Part shown: in pieces, positions 1 to 8,144 of the stretch | How the letters are laid out: each line of letters opens with the position of its first letter | How positions within the stretch are numbered: position 1 is the first letter of the stretch | DNA from: Puniceicoccaceae bacterium | GTDB taxonomy: Bacteria > Verrucomicrobiota > Verrucomicrobiia > Opitutales > Coraliomargaritaceae | Reading direction: 5' to 3' | Assembly (NCBI GenBank): GCA_017857255.1 | Contig: JAFMDL010000016.1 | Span: forward strand, 1-36,478 | DNA: 36,478 nt | Notes under the pieces: model-generated | The model's input: only the letters and a program-made list of their open reading frames with translations | Databases searched by the model: none | Told to the model about the DNA's origin: nothing | Program-made: the position numbers and the translations under genes

Positions 1-78
1 GGAGGGGTGACTTAAACGGGTGCCCTGGAGGGCGTTGAAGAAACAATTAAATCAGATGTGTGGAAGTGGGCTTTGCAA

Positions 79-1509
79 TTAAGACGCTGCTCGTTGTGAG
101 GCGACCGTGAAAAGTTCGCGTGCGTCGGTGACTTCACCAGTGATTGCGGCCGCTGCGACCATTAGTGGACTCATCAGCATCGTACGACCGGTCGGGCTAC
201 CTTGGCGGCCCTTGAAGTTACGATTCGACGAACTCGCACACAGCTGATCACCGACCAGTTTATCAGGATTCATCGCTAGGCACATTGAGCAACCCGCTGC
301 ACGCCATTCAAAGCCAGCGTCGATAAAAATCTTATCCAGACCAAGCTCCTCAGCAATTTTCGCAACCACCTGTGATCCGGGAACGACTATTGCCTGTACG
401 CCCTCAGCTACCTTGTGGCCTTTTACATAGTGCGCTACTTCTTGAAAATCAGAAAGGCGCCCGTTGGTGCAAGAGCCGATGAAAGCGACATCAATCTTTT
501 TGCCCTTCATCGGGCTACCACCTTCGAATTTCATATATTCGAGAGCTTCATTGATCGAATCACGATCCGACTCAGTTTTACCATCTTCAACCGCAGGAAT
601 CGTTTCGTTTATACCCACGCCTTGTGCTGGAGTAATGCCCCATGTCACAGTTGGTTGAATATCCGTCGCATTGATGTCGACCACGTCATCAAAGGAACAC
701 CCCTCGTCAGATGCGAAGGATTGCCACTGCGTAACTGCTGCATCCCAAGCCGCTCCCTTTGGAGAGTAAGGCCGGCCTTTTAAATATTCGAACGTCACCT
801 CGTCTGGATTCACGTAGCCGACACGTGCACCACCCTCGATGGACATGTTGCACACAGTCATACGCTCTTCCATGGTGAAGTTGTCAAATGTCGACCCCGC
901 ATATTCATAGGCATAACCAGTACCGCCTTGCGTACCTAGCAAACGAATAATGTGTAAAATAACGTCCTTTGCATAGACACCTGGAGCGAGTTCGCCGTTC
1001 ACATTAATACGCCGCACTTTTAATTCATTTAGCGCAATTGTCTGAGTTGCGAGCACATCACGTACCTGACTCGTGCCGATACCGAACGCGATCGCACCAA
1101 ATGCTCCATGCGTCGCAGTGTGCGAATCGCCGCATGCAATCGTCGTGCCTGGCTGTGTAATACCCTGCTCCGGGCCAACAATATGTACCACCCCCTGCTT
1201 ACCAGTATTCGTATCAAAGAAGGTGACATTGTTTTCTGCGCAATTTGTTCGCAGCTCTTCGATCATGCCTTGTGCGAGTGGATCGCTGTAAGGCTCCACC
1301 GCTTCATTGGTTGGCACGATGTGATCTACCGTTGCGAAAGTGCGATGCGGATATTGAACCTGCAGGCCTCTATCACGCAACATTCCGAAAGCCTGCGGAC
1401 TCGTCACCTCGTGAATCAAGTGCGTGCCAATCAATAATTGCGTCTGACCATTCGCCAACTGGCGAACGGTGTGCGCATCCCATACTTTTTCAAATAAGCT
1501 TTTGCTCAT
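79..1509 (-). CDS. leuC: 3-isopropylmalate dehydratase large subunit
   Basis: LeuC with LeuD isomerises 2-isopropylmalate to 3-isopropylmalate in leucine synthesis, using a [4Fe-4S] cluster. The 476-residue product matches the family length (about 466-475). The three cluster cysteines are at C347 (GSCTNGR), C407 and C410 ([11 protein letters not shown]), and the DHIVPTN and [12 protein letters not shown] signatures are present. The ATG start is preceded on the minus strand by GAGGA eight bases upstream, a good ribosome-binding site. leuD would be expected next downstream, but only 78 bases remain before the window edge and they contain no ATG on that strand. A candidate promoter lies about 85-115 bases upstream, and the HU terminator insulates it from the genes further up. 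Identification is secure. Confidence 0.97.
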   Translation of the reverse strand: MSKSLFEKVWDAHTVRQLANGQTQLLIGTHLIHEVTSPQAFGMLRDRGLQVQYPHRTFATVDHIVPTNEAVEPYSDPLAQGMIEELRTNCAENNVTFFDTNTGKQGVVHIVGPEQGITQPGTTIACGDSHTATHGAFGAIAFGIGTSQVRDVLATQTIALNELKVRRINVNGELAPGVYAKDVILHIIRLLGTQGGTGYAYEYAGSTFDNFTMEERMTVCNMSIEGGARVGYVNPDEVTFEYLKGRPYSPKGAAWDAAVTQWQSFASDEGCSFDDVVDINATDIQPTVTWGITPAQGVGINETIPAVEDGKTESDRDSINEALEYMKFEGGSPMKGKKIDVAFIGSCTNGRLSDFQEVAHYVKGHKVAEGVQAIVVPGSQVVAKIAEELGLDKIFIDAGFEWRAAGCSMCLAMNPDKLVGDQLCASSSNRNFKGRQGSPTGRTMLMSPLMVAAAAITGEVTDARELFTVASQRAAS

Positions 1510-1594
1510 AAATAGTGTCCTCTAGGAGGGTTAATCTCAAAAGCGTCTCAATAAGGATAGCTTTCCGGGCTCTGGCAACCGCAAAGAATGATTT

Positions 1595-1624
1595 TATATA
1601 TAATGCAATTCATAAGCAGTTGAA
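1595..1624 (-). promoter_or_regulatory. candidate sigma-70-type promoter for leuC
   Basis: On the minus strand TTCAAC (1624-1619) is followed after 18 bases by TATATA (1600-1595), within an AT-rich patch in the 331-base gap between HU and leuC. It would give a leader of about 80 bases. I see no leucine-rich leader peptide and no convincing attenuator there. Assigned by motif only. Confidence 0.4.
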
Positions 1625-1780
1625 CCCGCATCTGACCACGTGCCGCAAGCCTCAACAAGATAAACAGAGCCTACACATTGATCACATTAAGCAGATGTTG
1701 GATTGATGCATACTTCTTTGGCTGACTAAAAATCCTGGCCGCTCAAATTGAACCAAACGTCCCCCTATGTATCGGTCGAC

Positions 1781-1813
1781 AAAAAAACCCGCAGCCAAGG
1801 CTACGGGTTTTAA
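1781..1813 (-). terminator. Rho-independent terminator of the HU gene
   Basis: An inverted repeat with arms AAACCCG (1785-1791) and CGGGTTT (1804-1810), extended inward by AGCC/GGCT around a 2-base loop with one mismatch, is followed on the minus strand by a run of seven T. It sits 28 bases past the HU stop codon. The remaining gap to leuC holds only the candidate leuC promoter. Confidence 0.85.
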
Positions 1814-1840
1814 AAAGCTTAAGTAGTCTTGGGGTAAAGA

Positions 1841-2116
1841 CTAGAGAATAGCCTTAAAGCCAGCTCCAGCTTTGAACTTAACTGATTTGGAAGCTTTGAT
1901 CTGGATCTTCTCACGTGTTTGTGGGTTGATACCTTCACGAGCTGCACGATTTGTCACTGAGAAAGTGCCAAAACCAATCAATTGAACACTCTGGCTAGTC
2001 TTAATACCCTTTTTGATACCTTCTAAAACGGCTTCAAGAGCGCGCTCAGCGGCTGCTTTAGATGTGTCTGCTCCGAGTGATTTTTGTACTTCTGCAACAA
2101 GTTCTGCTTTGTTCAT
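1841..2116 (-). CDS. HU-type DNA-binding protein
   Basis: Small basic nucleoid protein of the HU/IHF family, which binds and bends DNA as a dimer. The 91 residues match the family's usual 90-95. The N-terminal MNKAELV opening and the central GFGTFSV stretch are typical. The DNA-binding beta arm follows (NRAAREGINPQTREKIQIKA), then the closing KFKAGAGFKAIL. It begins with ATG; no Shine-Dalgarno is evident. It appears monocistronic, with a candidate promoter upstream and a strong terminator downstream. HU rather than IHF is favoured by the RxGxNPxT arm, but the two cannot be fully separated by eye. Confidence 0.95.
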   Translation of the reverse strand: MNKAELVAEVQKSLGADTSKAAAERALEAVLEGIKKGIKTSQSVQLIGFGTFSVTNRAAREGINPQTREKIQIKASKSVKFKAGAGFKAIL

Positions 2117-2181
2117 ATACGTGTATAGTTTTTATTGAGGTTGTTTGGCCTTATGACCACCAAGAAAAAGAGGCTTCCAAA

Positions 2182-2211
2182 CTTATATCGTCAACCCTAA
2201 ATAGCCCTCAA
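2182..2211 (-). promoter_or_regulatory. candidate promoter for the HU gene
   Basis: On the minus strand TTGAGG (2211-2206) is followed after 18 bases by TATAAG (2187-2182). The start codon is 66 bases further on, in the gap between the 65-residue hypothetical gene and HU. Assigned by motif only. Confidence 0.35.
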
Positions 2212-2270
2212 TCCCCTATTTTTAAGGCTTAAAGCGCACTTAATTGCCTGACCTTGGTCGACGAGCCTGT

Positions 2271-2468
2271 TTAGCTCTCTTGCTGAGCCTCAATCACCTG
2301 CTTCAACAGCGCTTCAATCGACTCGATTTTTGAAATCTTACGCTCCGCTGCGATTTGCCCCGCTCGTTTAAGCAATTGGCTAGCCATCACCACAGCCTGC
2401 TTTTCAGAAGCGCCCATTTTAATGAATAATGACTTTATAAGACTAAGTTGTTCGTGTTCAGACTCCAT
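2271..2468 (-). CDS. small helical hypothetical protein coupled to ygfZ
   Basis: A 65-residue product that I cannot assign to a family. It is charged, predicted almost entirely helical, and has no cysteine, signal peptide or membrane segment. The middle (FIKMGASEKQAVVMASQLLKR) reads as an amphipathic helix pair. Its ATG overlaps the ygfZ stop in a TAATG arrangement, so the two are very probably translationally coupled. That coupling is the main support that it is a real gene. It could be an accessory of YgfZ or just a co-transcribed small protein. Confidence 0.65.
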   Translation of the reverse strand: MESEHEQLSLIKSLFIKMGASEKQAVVMASQLLKRAGQIAAERKISKIESIEALLKQVIEAQQES

Positions 2469-3400
2469 TAGTTTCCTACCGCTTCAATCGCTGTAAATAA
2501 CGAATCAATTTTAACCGTGCCTGCAGTGCAGTGCAGATAATCACCAACCGACGCATGACGCACCTTTAATAGCGCAACGCCTTGCCAGCTATTTTCCGCC
2601 ATTACAACCGTGCGCAACTCACCGATTTGCTTGGATACATCATTATATAATGCAAGCGGGCAAACAGGCACTTCGCCAGCTCCAGAAATTCTAAATAACC
2701 CGCGCTGTGGCCGACCTAGGTTGTGCATGCGGGCCACCACTTCTTGCCCAAGATAACAGCCCTTGGTCAGCGACACCGCATCCCCGACTAGGCCGCCTTC
2801 ACCTGGTAAATCATTTGGCCCAATCTCACTGGGCACACTCACAACACCCGCTGCAATTCGCGCCAACTGCACCTCACGCTCTTTAACAAAACAGACACCT
2901 AGGGCAATGAGTCGCTTCTTTAATTCCTCAATGACTGACTCGGACTGAGACCATAACTCGACATTCAGCTCTAGTGAGCGGCGACCATTCCAAATCCGCA
3001 ATTCCGACGATTCGACAAAATGACCCACTGCAGGTAGCCCAAGCTCCAATTCATTGAGCACTGCCTGTACCCCCTCGCCAATCAAAGTTAGGCCAGTACC
3101 GACCGACAACTTCTCTATTTCGACATCATCCGCAATGATATGGCGCCCAAGCTTCTCCACAATCGTAGCAGATGCGGTTTGCTCGCTCAGCAGACGAAAG
3201 TGCTCCTCACCTTCACACAATATCACACTATCACCGATGACTTTACCCTTCACATTTAGCCACATCCCATAACTCATTCGCCCCGCATCAAACGGTCGTA
3301 GTTCATTTGAGAACTGACTCTGCAAAAAATCAGCCGCATCTTCATCCGTCACACGCAAGTGTGCCGCAGGCTTATATTCATATCCAACAACAGCGTTCAT
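2468..3400 (-). CDS. ygfZ: folate-binding YgfZ/GcvT-like protein
   Basis: YgfZ-type protein of the GcvT fold. In E. coli YgfZ binds tetrahydrofolate and supports certain iron-sulfur enzymes such as MiaB. The signature K-G-C-Y-x-G-Q-E is present as TKGCYLGQEVVARMHN about two thirds along, with the conserved cysteine in place. The length of about 310 residues fits. The reading frame is open three codons further up to a TTG, but the ATG at 3400 is the better start. It is divergent from the DAHP synthase gene and coupled downstream to a 65-residue protein. LeuC, NadA and other Fe-S proteins in the window are plausible clients, but that link is inference. Confidence 0.9.
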   Translation of the reverse strand: MNAVVGYEYKPAAHLRVTDEDAADFLQSQFSNELRPFDAGRMSYGMWLNVKGKVIGDSVILCEGEEHFRLLSEQTASATIVEKLGRHIIADDVEIEKLSVGTGLTLIGEGVQAVLNELELGLPAVGHFVESSELRIWNGRRSLELNVELWSQSESVIEELKKRLIALGVCFVKEREVQLARIAAGVVSVPSEIGPNDLPGEGGLVGDAVSLTKGCYLGQEVVARMHNLGRPQRGLFRISGAGEVPVCPLALYNDVSKQIGELRTVVMAENSWQGVALLKVRHASVGDYLHCTAGTVKIDSLFTAIEAVGN

Positions 3401-3514
3401 AGAGGGCAACTTGCCGAACTAATTTAAATTATCAATCGGAGAATTCGAGTTTCGTATCTTGATTCGAATAAGTGCTTGTTTCACTCCATAAGGTTCGTTA
3501 CTTCTCCCCACCTT

Positions 3515-4573
3515 GTGAAAAAAGTCACCGATATCAACATCTCCTCTAAAACCTTGCTGCCTTCTCCACTCGCACTCTGCGAAGAGATCGAAAAAACAGA
3601 AGCAGCAGGCAAATTCGTGGCCGATAGCCGCGACGCAATTAACAAAATCATCTTTGGTGACGACCGTCGCCTGCTTGTCGTTGTCGGCCCATGCTCGATT
3701 CACGATCTCAAAGCGGGCCGCGAATATGCCCACAAGCTCGCTGCACTAGCTGAAGAAGTCAAAGATCGTATGCTGCTCGTCATGCGTGTTTATTTTGAGA
3801 AACCACGCACCACAGTCGGTTGGAAGGGGTTGATTATGGATCCAAAACTCGACGGCACCAGCGACATTCCAGAAGGCCTGCGCATCGCGCGTCGCTTCCT
3901 CAAAGAAGTCATCGATCTCGGAGTACCAACTGCCACGGAGCTACTTGACCCGATCACACCACAATATATTGCTGATCTAGTCTGCTGGTCTGCCATTGGC
4001 GCGCGAACCACCGAGAGCCAGACACATCGCCAAATGGCTTCCGGGCTATCCATGCCACTAGGTTTTAAAAATGGTACCGACGGCGGACTCACCGTTGCGC
4101 TCAATGCGATCAAAGCAGCCAGCCAAGAACAGACCTTTCTTGGCATCGATAATGAGGGTAAAGCCAATGCACTCACGACCAATGGCAACCCGAACTGCCA
4201 CATTGTCCTGCGCGGCGGCTCAAAAGGGCCGAATTATAGCGTCGAAGACGTCACGCAGGCTCGTGAACAGCTCGAATCAGCGGGCCTCACCCCGGCCATC
4301 ATGACTGATTGCAGCCATGCAAACAGTAGTAAAGACCCAGCTCGCCAACCAGCCGTTTTTGAAGAGCTCGTGAACCAAAGTCTGACTGACCCAAGCATTA
4401 TTGGTGCGATGGTCGAAAGTAACATCCATCACGGTGCTCAGTCTTTCCCGCAACCGATTGATGCTCTTAAATACGGGGTCTCAATCACTGACGGGTGCAT
4501 CGACTGGGAAACCACCGAGCGAATGATTCGCGATGCTTACACCAAACTCGCACCCACCTTTGAAACTACATAA
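3515..4573 (+). CDS. 3-deoxy-7-phosphoheptulonate (DAHP) synthase, type I
   Basis: Catalyses the first step of the shikimate pathway, joining phosphoenolpyruvate and erythrose 4-phosphate. It belongs to the AroF/AroG/AroH class. Signatures are LLVVVGPCSIHD, RVYFEKPRTTVGWKGL, GARTTESQTHRQMASGLS, GFKNGTDG and DCSHANSSKD, all with the metal- and phosphate-binding residues expected. The frame stays open to a TTG at 3476, but the GTG at 3515 gives a 352-residue protein whose N-terminus lines up with E. coli AroG (about 15 residues before the LLP motif), so I prefer it. No Shine-Dalgarno helps decide. Which of Tyr, Phe or Trp inhibits it cannot be read by eye. Confidence 0.95.
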   Translation: MKKVTDINISSKTLLPSPLALCEEIEKTEAAGKFVADSRDAINKIIFGDDRRLLVVVGPCSIHDLKAGREYAHKLAALAEEVKDRMLLVMRVYFEKPRTTVGWKGLIMDPKLDGTSDIPEGLRIARRFLKEVIDLGVPTATELLDPITPQYIADLVCWSAIGARTTESQTHRQMASGLSMPLGFKNGTDGGLTVALNAIKAASQEQTFLGIDNEGKANALTTNGNPNCHIVLRGGSKGPNYSVEDVTQAREQLESAGLTPAIMTDCSHANSSKDPARQPAVFEELVNQSLTDPSIIGAMVESNIHHGAQSFPQPIDALKYGVSITDGCIDWETTERMIRDAYTKLAPTFETT

Positions 4574-4682
4574 ACCCATTAGTTAGGCTTATTTATCAAG
4601 CCGTACTATTGTGCTTCCTTTATGATATTAGTTTTTCCGTTAGCCTCTGTAGCTCTCTTTAAAAAACTAGAAAACGAAAAAA

Positions 4683-5669
4683 ATGAGTAAATCACCTATT
4701 CGAGTCGCAGTCACTGGAGCAGCCGGAAATATCGGCTATGCCCTTCTCTTCCGCATTGCCTCTGGCGCGATGTTTGGCCCAGACCAACCGGTAGCCTTAA
4801 ATCTAATCGAAATTCCGCCTGCACTAGATGCCCTCAAAGGTGTTGTCATGGAATTAGATGATTGCGCCTTCCCGCTGCTGAAGGATGTCGTGGCAACGAC
4901 TGACCTGGAAGAAGGCTTTAAGGATGTTAACTGGGCGCTCCTTGTTGGCTCTGTGCCGCGCAAGGCAGGTATGGAGCGAGGAGACCTACTCGGCATCAAC
5001 GGCAAAGTCTTCACAGGCCAAGGCCAAGCGATCGGCGCAAATGCCGCCACCGATGTCCGTGTGCTCGTCGTAGGTAACCCCTGTAATACCAATTGCCTGA
5101 TCGCAATGAATCATGCAGTGGGTGTGCCCAACGAACGCTTCTTCGCAATGACGATGCTCGATGAGAACCGCGCTAAGACACAGCTGGCACAAAAAGCCGG
5201 CGTCGACGTTACTGAAGTTTCTAACATGACCATCTGGGGCAACCACTCCGCAACCCAATATCCAGATTTCTACTCGGCGAAGATCGGTGGTAAATCCGCG
5301 GCGGAAGTCATTGATGACGAGGCTTGGTTCAAAGACAGCTTTATCCCTGACGTGCAAACTCGTGGCGCAGCGATCATCAAAGCCCGTGGCGCCTCATCGG
5401 CTGCCTCAGCCGCCAACGGTATCGTTGACTCTGTCATCGCCCTCACCACGGATACTGAAGCTGGCGACACTTTCAGTATGTGCCTTTGCTCCGATGGCAG
5501 CTATGGCACCACCAAAGGCCTCATCGCATCGCTTCCATGCCGCGTTAAAGACGGCCAATTAGAAATCGTGCAAGGCATTGACGTCAATGCTTTCAGCCGT
5601 GCCAAAATTGATGCCTCAATCAAGGAGCTTGAAGACGAACGTGAAGCAGTTAAAGACCTGCTATCCTAA
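4683..5669 (+). CDS. mdh: malate dehydrogenase (NAD-dependent)
   Basis: Oxidises malate to oxaloacetate in the TCA cycle. The 328 residues match the cytosolic-type (MDH type 2) subfamily. The nucleotide-binding [15 protein letters not shown] loop opens the protein. Substrate-binding arginines fall in [12 protein letters not shown] and the active-site histidine in [24 protein letters not shown] is the family signature. It starts with ATG after an A-rich stretch without a Shine-Dalgarno, 109 bases after the DAHP synthase gene, and ends at a good terminator, so it is probably its own transcription unit or the end of a two-gene one. Confidence 0.96.
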   Translation: MSKSPIRVAVTGAAGNIGYALLFRIASGAMFGPDQPVALNLIEIPPALDALKGVVMELDDCAFPLLKDVVATTDLEEGFKDVNWALLVGSVPRKAGMERGDLLGINGKVFTGQGQAIGANAATDVRVLVVGNPCNTNCLIAMNHAVGVPNERFFAMTMLDENRAKTQLAQKAGVDVTEVSNMTIWGNHSATQYPDFYSAKIGGKSAAEVIDDEAWFKDSFIPDVQTRGAAIIKARGASSAASAANGIVDSVIALTTDTEAGDTFSMCLCSDGSYGTTKGLIASLPCRVKDGQLEIVQGIDVNAFSRAKIDASIKELEDEREAVKDLLS

Positions 5670-5692
5670 TTCGACTGAGACACACTCTTATA

Positions 5693-5727
5693 CAAAAAGC
5701 TCGGTGCAACGCACCGGGCTTTTTTTG
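5693..5727 (+). terminator. Rho-independent terminator of mdh
   Basis: Arms AGCTCGGTG (5698-5706) and CACCGGGCT (5712-5720), with one G-T wobble, are followed by seven T. It begins 24 bases past the mdh stop. Confidence 0.9.
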
Positions 5728-5756
5728 TGTAATGACCAGATCCTATACATTCAGGA

Positions 5757-6350
5757 TCAACGAATTTGCTCTGAGATTTTAGACCCGAAATCGATTAGTT
5801 GCTGGCCCATATTTTGAATGCCACTGGTCTCATTTCCATTGGTTGATTTTGTATAGTTAAGTTCGACCCCGGCTTCCTTAAGCCGCCTCTCGACGAGTAG
5901 TAAATCCTCTGACAAACGTTCAACCTCGCGATTCAGAGTGCGCATTTCTATCGCAGAGGTAGTGCCCTCCGCACGCGCTTCAATATATTCAATACGATGC
6001 AGAAGGTCTTTTCGTTCACTTTGTAGACGAGCAACTTCAACCGTCGAAGCGATTAAATCATTGGCTGACTGGGAATCCTTAAACAATTGTACACGTTGAC
6101 TACTCAAAAAAAATAAATCTTCGAATTGCACGGTAAAATAACGACCATCCTCTAAACGTTGGAATCGAACTGATGAATCATCTACCTCCAACAACCGAGC
6201 ATTTACCCGTCGATACTGGGTATCCCAAAGTGTCATTTCCTGAGGTAATCCAACTGTTTGAGCCTGATAATAATCATACCCAAAAATTCCGCTTACCAAT
6301 AAAAAAAAAGTAATTAGAATCCGTCGAACTGCAGTCACTAAAAGCTTCAT
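5757..6350 (-). CDS. membrane-anchored coiled-coil protein with SHD1-like domain
   Basis: A 197-residue protein of unknown function. Residues about 8-25 (RRILITFFLLVSGIFGYDYY) form a signal anchor, so most of the protein should be outside the cytoplasmic face. Residues about 42-87 (LWDTQYRRVNARLLEV to LSSQRVQLF) fit the pattern of an SLA1 homology domain 1 (SHD1), in which a W begins the domain and a D-G-R turn precedes a short hydrophobic strand. Residues about 95-165 look coiled-coil (VARLQSERKDLLHRIEYIEAR; LNREVERLSEDLLLVERRLKEAG). A short polar tail follows. From memory, SHD1-like domains recur in Planctomycetes and Verrucomicrobia surface proteins. The AT-rich gap upstream (6351-6453) shows nothing else. 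Confidence 0.75.
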   Translation of the reverse strand: MKLLVTAVRRILITFFLLVSGIFGYDYYQAQTVGLPQEMTLWDTQYRRVNARLLEVDDSSVRFQRLEDGRYFTVQFEDLFFLSSQRVQLFKDSQSANDLIASTVEVARLQSERKDLLHRIEYIEARAEGTTSAIEMRTLNREVERLSEDLLLVERRLKEAGVELNYTKSTNGNETSGIQNMGQQLIDFGSKISEQIR

Positions 6351-6453
6351 AAAATTGATTTTTTATTGTTTAAGATCATAACGACTTTTTATACAAAAAT
6401 TACTCTATTAAAAATCGATAATTATTAAATTATATGATTCATAACAGTCGAAT

Positions 6454-6807
6454 TTAATTACATAGCGGTCGAGATTTAAATACACCAAAAAGTGTATTTC
6501 TGCTCAAACTATTGCTAGCCACTTTAGTTCGTTGATCATACCTAGGCAAATCCCCTGCCGAGCCTTCTAATCCTTGCCCTTGATACAACACAACAAAGGC
6601 AAGTTTAGTCATTATACTCAGTAAACTTTGCGGGCCTATAATAATGCCATAGGGCAAGGCGTTCCTCCGCGAAAAATCAATCTCCGCAACGACTCCACCG
6701 ATTTGAAGCAGATCTTCAAGGTCCTGGCGGTGCTCTGCCCGAAGCGAGTAACACCCCAGCTCCTTTTGTAAAATATTATAGAATCCTTGTTCTGTTGCTA
6801 ACCACAT
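6454..6807 (-). CDS. hypothetical protein, resembles a widespread small uncharacterised family
   Basis: A 117-residue product. Its first half (MWLATEQGFYNILQK, then LRAEHRQDLEDL, then PYGIIIG) resembles a small family of bacterial proteins of unknown function that begin MWL-x-T-x-x-GF-x-x-I-x-QK with an LRAR...DL segment, recalled from memory. The C-terminal half fits that family less well: I would expect a tyrosine-phenylalanine motif and a closing tryptophan, and the last 25 residues look unrelated. That could be divergence or a frameshift near 6550. It starts with ATG. It has low-GC flanks and its own transcription context is unclear. Confidence 0.55.
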   Translation of the reverse strand: MWLATEQGFYNILQKELGCYSLRAEHRQDLEDLLQIGGVVAEIDFSRRNALPYGIIIGPQSLLSIMTKLAFVVLYQGQGLEGSAGDLPRYDQRTKVASNSLSRNTLFGVFKSRPLCN

Positions 6808-6926
6808 TACTCCAATAGTAATGAGCCACCTAGGACATTAACAGTCCGACCTCTTAATTTCTGCATGCACCAATAACTATTTTTTTTCACTTAAGCACGC
6901 TTAATTTGCGAACCTGCGACGCTTCC

Positions 6927-7097
6927 TAGTGTGGAGCACACTAAGTTAGTGTATTTATAAACCCCGGATGGACACAGATGAACACGAATATTCTGAATGA
7001 AACGAACTATTAAATCCGTGTTCATCGGTGTCCATCCGGGGTTTATAAAAGGCATTGAATCAGACATTTACCGAACAGTCAGAGCTATTAAAATAGC
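6927..7097. repeat. palindromic repeat element (long inverted repeat with satellites)
   Basis: Arms 6954-6986 and 7017-7049 are inverted copies of each other, matching at 32 of 33 positions around a 30-base AT-rich loop. Each arm contains two 10-base units of the form GATGRACACR in tandem (6967-6976 and 6977-6986). Smaller perfect dyads flank it: TAGTGTG/CACACTA at 6927-6943, CACTAA/TTAGTG at 6939-6951 and GCTATT/AATAGC at 7084-7097. This occupies most of the gene-free stretch 6808-7181. The rest of that gap shows no open frame worth calling. No transposase is present, so a REP-like or MITE-like dispersed element is the best description. Confidence 0.85.
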
Positions 7098-7181
7098 ACC
7101 GTTCCATATCTCTTCGAAGGCCTCCTTATAATGGTGCGAATTTAGCGTACTTCACACTAAAGATGTAAAACGAGTACGCAT

Positions 7182-7215
7182 AAAAAAGGCCGCCCCGAAA
7201 ACGGAGCGGCCTTTA
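7182..7215 (-). terminator. Rho-independent terminator of rpmI-rplT
   Basis: Arms 7186-7197 and 7202-7213 (AAGGCCGCCCCG against CGGAGCGGCCTT, one mismatch) close a 4-base AAAA loop and are followed on the minus strand by a run of six T. It lies 28 bases past the rplT stop. Confidence 0.92.
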
Positions 7216-7241
7216 GAAAGACTTAGTATAAAGTCCGAAGC

Positions 7242-7604
7242 TTACGCGGCTGCGTTGGCTTCTTTTGCCTTTTCAACCAAAATGTTGAATGCGGCTTCGT
7301 CGTGAATCGCGAGCTCGGAAAGCTGCTTACGGTCCATGTCAATGTTCGCAGCTTTGAGGCCACGAATGAAACGGCTGTAATTGATGCCATTTACACGGCA
7401 GGCAGCATTGATACGAACGATCCAAAGTTGACGAAACTCGGACTTCTTTTTGCGGCGGTCGCGATAAGCGTAGACTTCAGCGCGATCAACTGCATCTTTC
7501 GCATAGCGAAAGAGACGTGATTTATTTCCGAAATAGCCCTTGGCTTTTTTCAGAACTTTTTTGCGGCGTTTTAAGGTAGCCGGACCATTTGTTGCTCTAG
7601 GCAT
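7242..7604 (-). CDS. rplT: 50S ribosomal protein L20
   Basis: Early-assembling 23S rRNA-binding protein of the large subunit. At 120 residues it has the family's normal length. The extremely basic N-terminal extension ([14 protein letters not shown]) and the central [10 protein letters not shown] and [11 protein letters not shown] segments are diagnostic. It lies 94 bases after rpmI on the same strand, ends at a strong terminator, and has an ATG start. In many bacteria L20 represses its own operon by binding the leader. The rpmI upstream region could serve that role, but I see no structure there strong enough to claim it. Confidence 0.98.
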   Translation of the reverse strand: MPRATNGPATLKRRKKVLKKAKGYFGNKSRLFRYAKDAVDRAEVYAYRDRRKKKSEFRQLWIVRINAACRVNGINYSRFIRGLKAANIDMDRKQLSELAIHDEAAFNILVEKAKEANAAA

Positions 7605-7698
7605 GTTTTTTTATCTCTCGATTTAGTCGCTGTCGGGTCGCCCATTTTCATGTTACCCGGCGAGCGTGAGTTTATAGGTCAAACGTGACTTCTTCAGT

Positions 7699-7890
7699 TT
7701 AAGCGAAAGGCAAACCACGGATCAGGTTAGCGCGCTGCCCGTCTGCGACGAGTTTGCTGCTACCTGCACGGCGGCGTTGCTTGACACTCTTGTTACGAAG
7801 GAGGTGGCGGTGCCCTGGCGTGCGACGCAAGAGCTTACCGGTGCCTGTCTTCTTGAAGCGTTTGGCGATGGATTTACGTGTTTTCTGCAT
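7699..7890 (-). CDS. rpmI: 50S ribosomal protein L35
   Basis: Small basic large-subunit protein of 63 residues, the usual size. Signatures are MQKTRKSIAKRFKKTGTGKLLRR and the closing HLLRNKSVKQRRR. It forms a two-gene unit with rplT. The common partner infC is not immediately upstream: the next gene there runs the other way. The 254 bases between the divergent starts must hold promoters for both directions, but none stands out. A small hairpin, CGCCT/AGGCG near 7970-7987, lies in the leader. Confidence 0.97.
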   Translation of the reverse strand: MQKTRKSIAKRFKKTGTGKLLRRTPGHRHLLRNKSVKQRRRAGSSKLVADGQRANLIRGLPFA

Positions 7891-8144
7891 GAGAAAGTTG
7901 GAAAAGATGGGGAAAACACAGGTTTTAACTGTGCTTGTAAAGGGTAAAAGAGAGAAAAAGCGTGGTTATCGCCTCGAGTGTAGGCGTCTCAAAGCAAAGC
8001 CGCTCAACAATTACATATTTGATCGATTCCTAGTAGGCTCGTGTAAGCCTTGACGACACTTCGGATATCATAAAAGTGCGAAGAATACATCACCACATTC
8101 CGCACTGACACGCCATCAACACCAAAAATCGAGATCCAAGCCCC

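Noticed and set aside
1..78. leuD start
   Set aside because: No ATG for a minus-strand gene occurs in these bases; leuD, if next, starts beyond the window.
1515..1706. 63-codon plus-strand frame between leuC and HU
   Set aside because: It overlaps the likely leuC promoter and leader, has no family resemblance and no ribosome-binding site.
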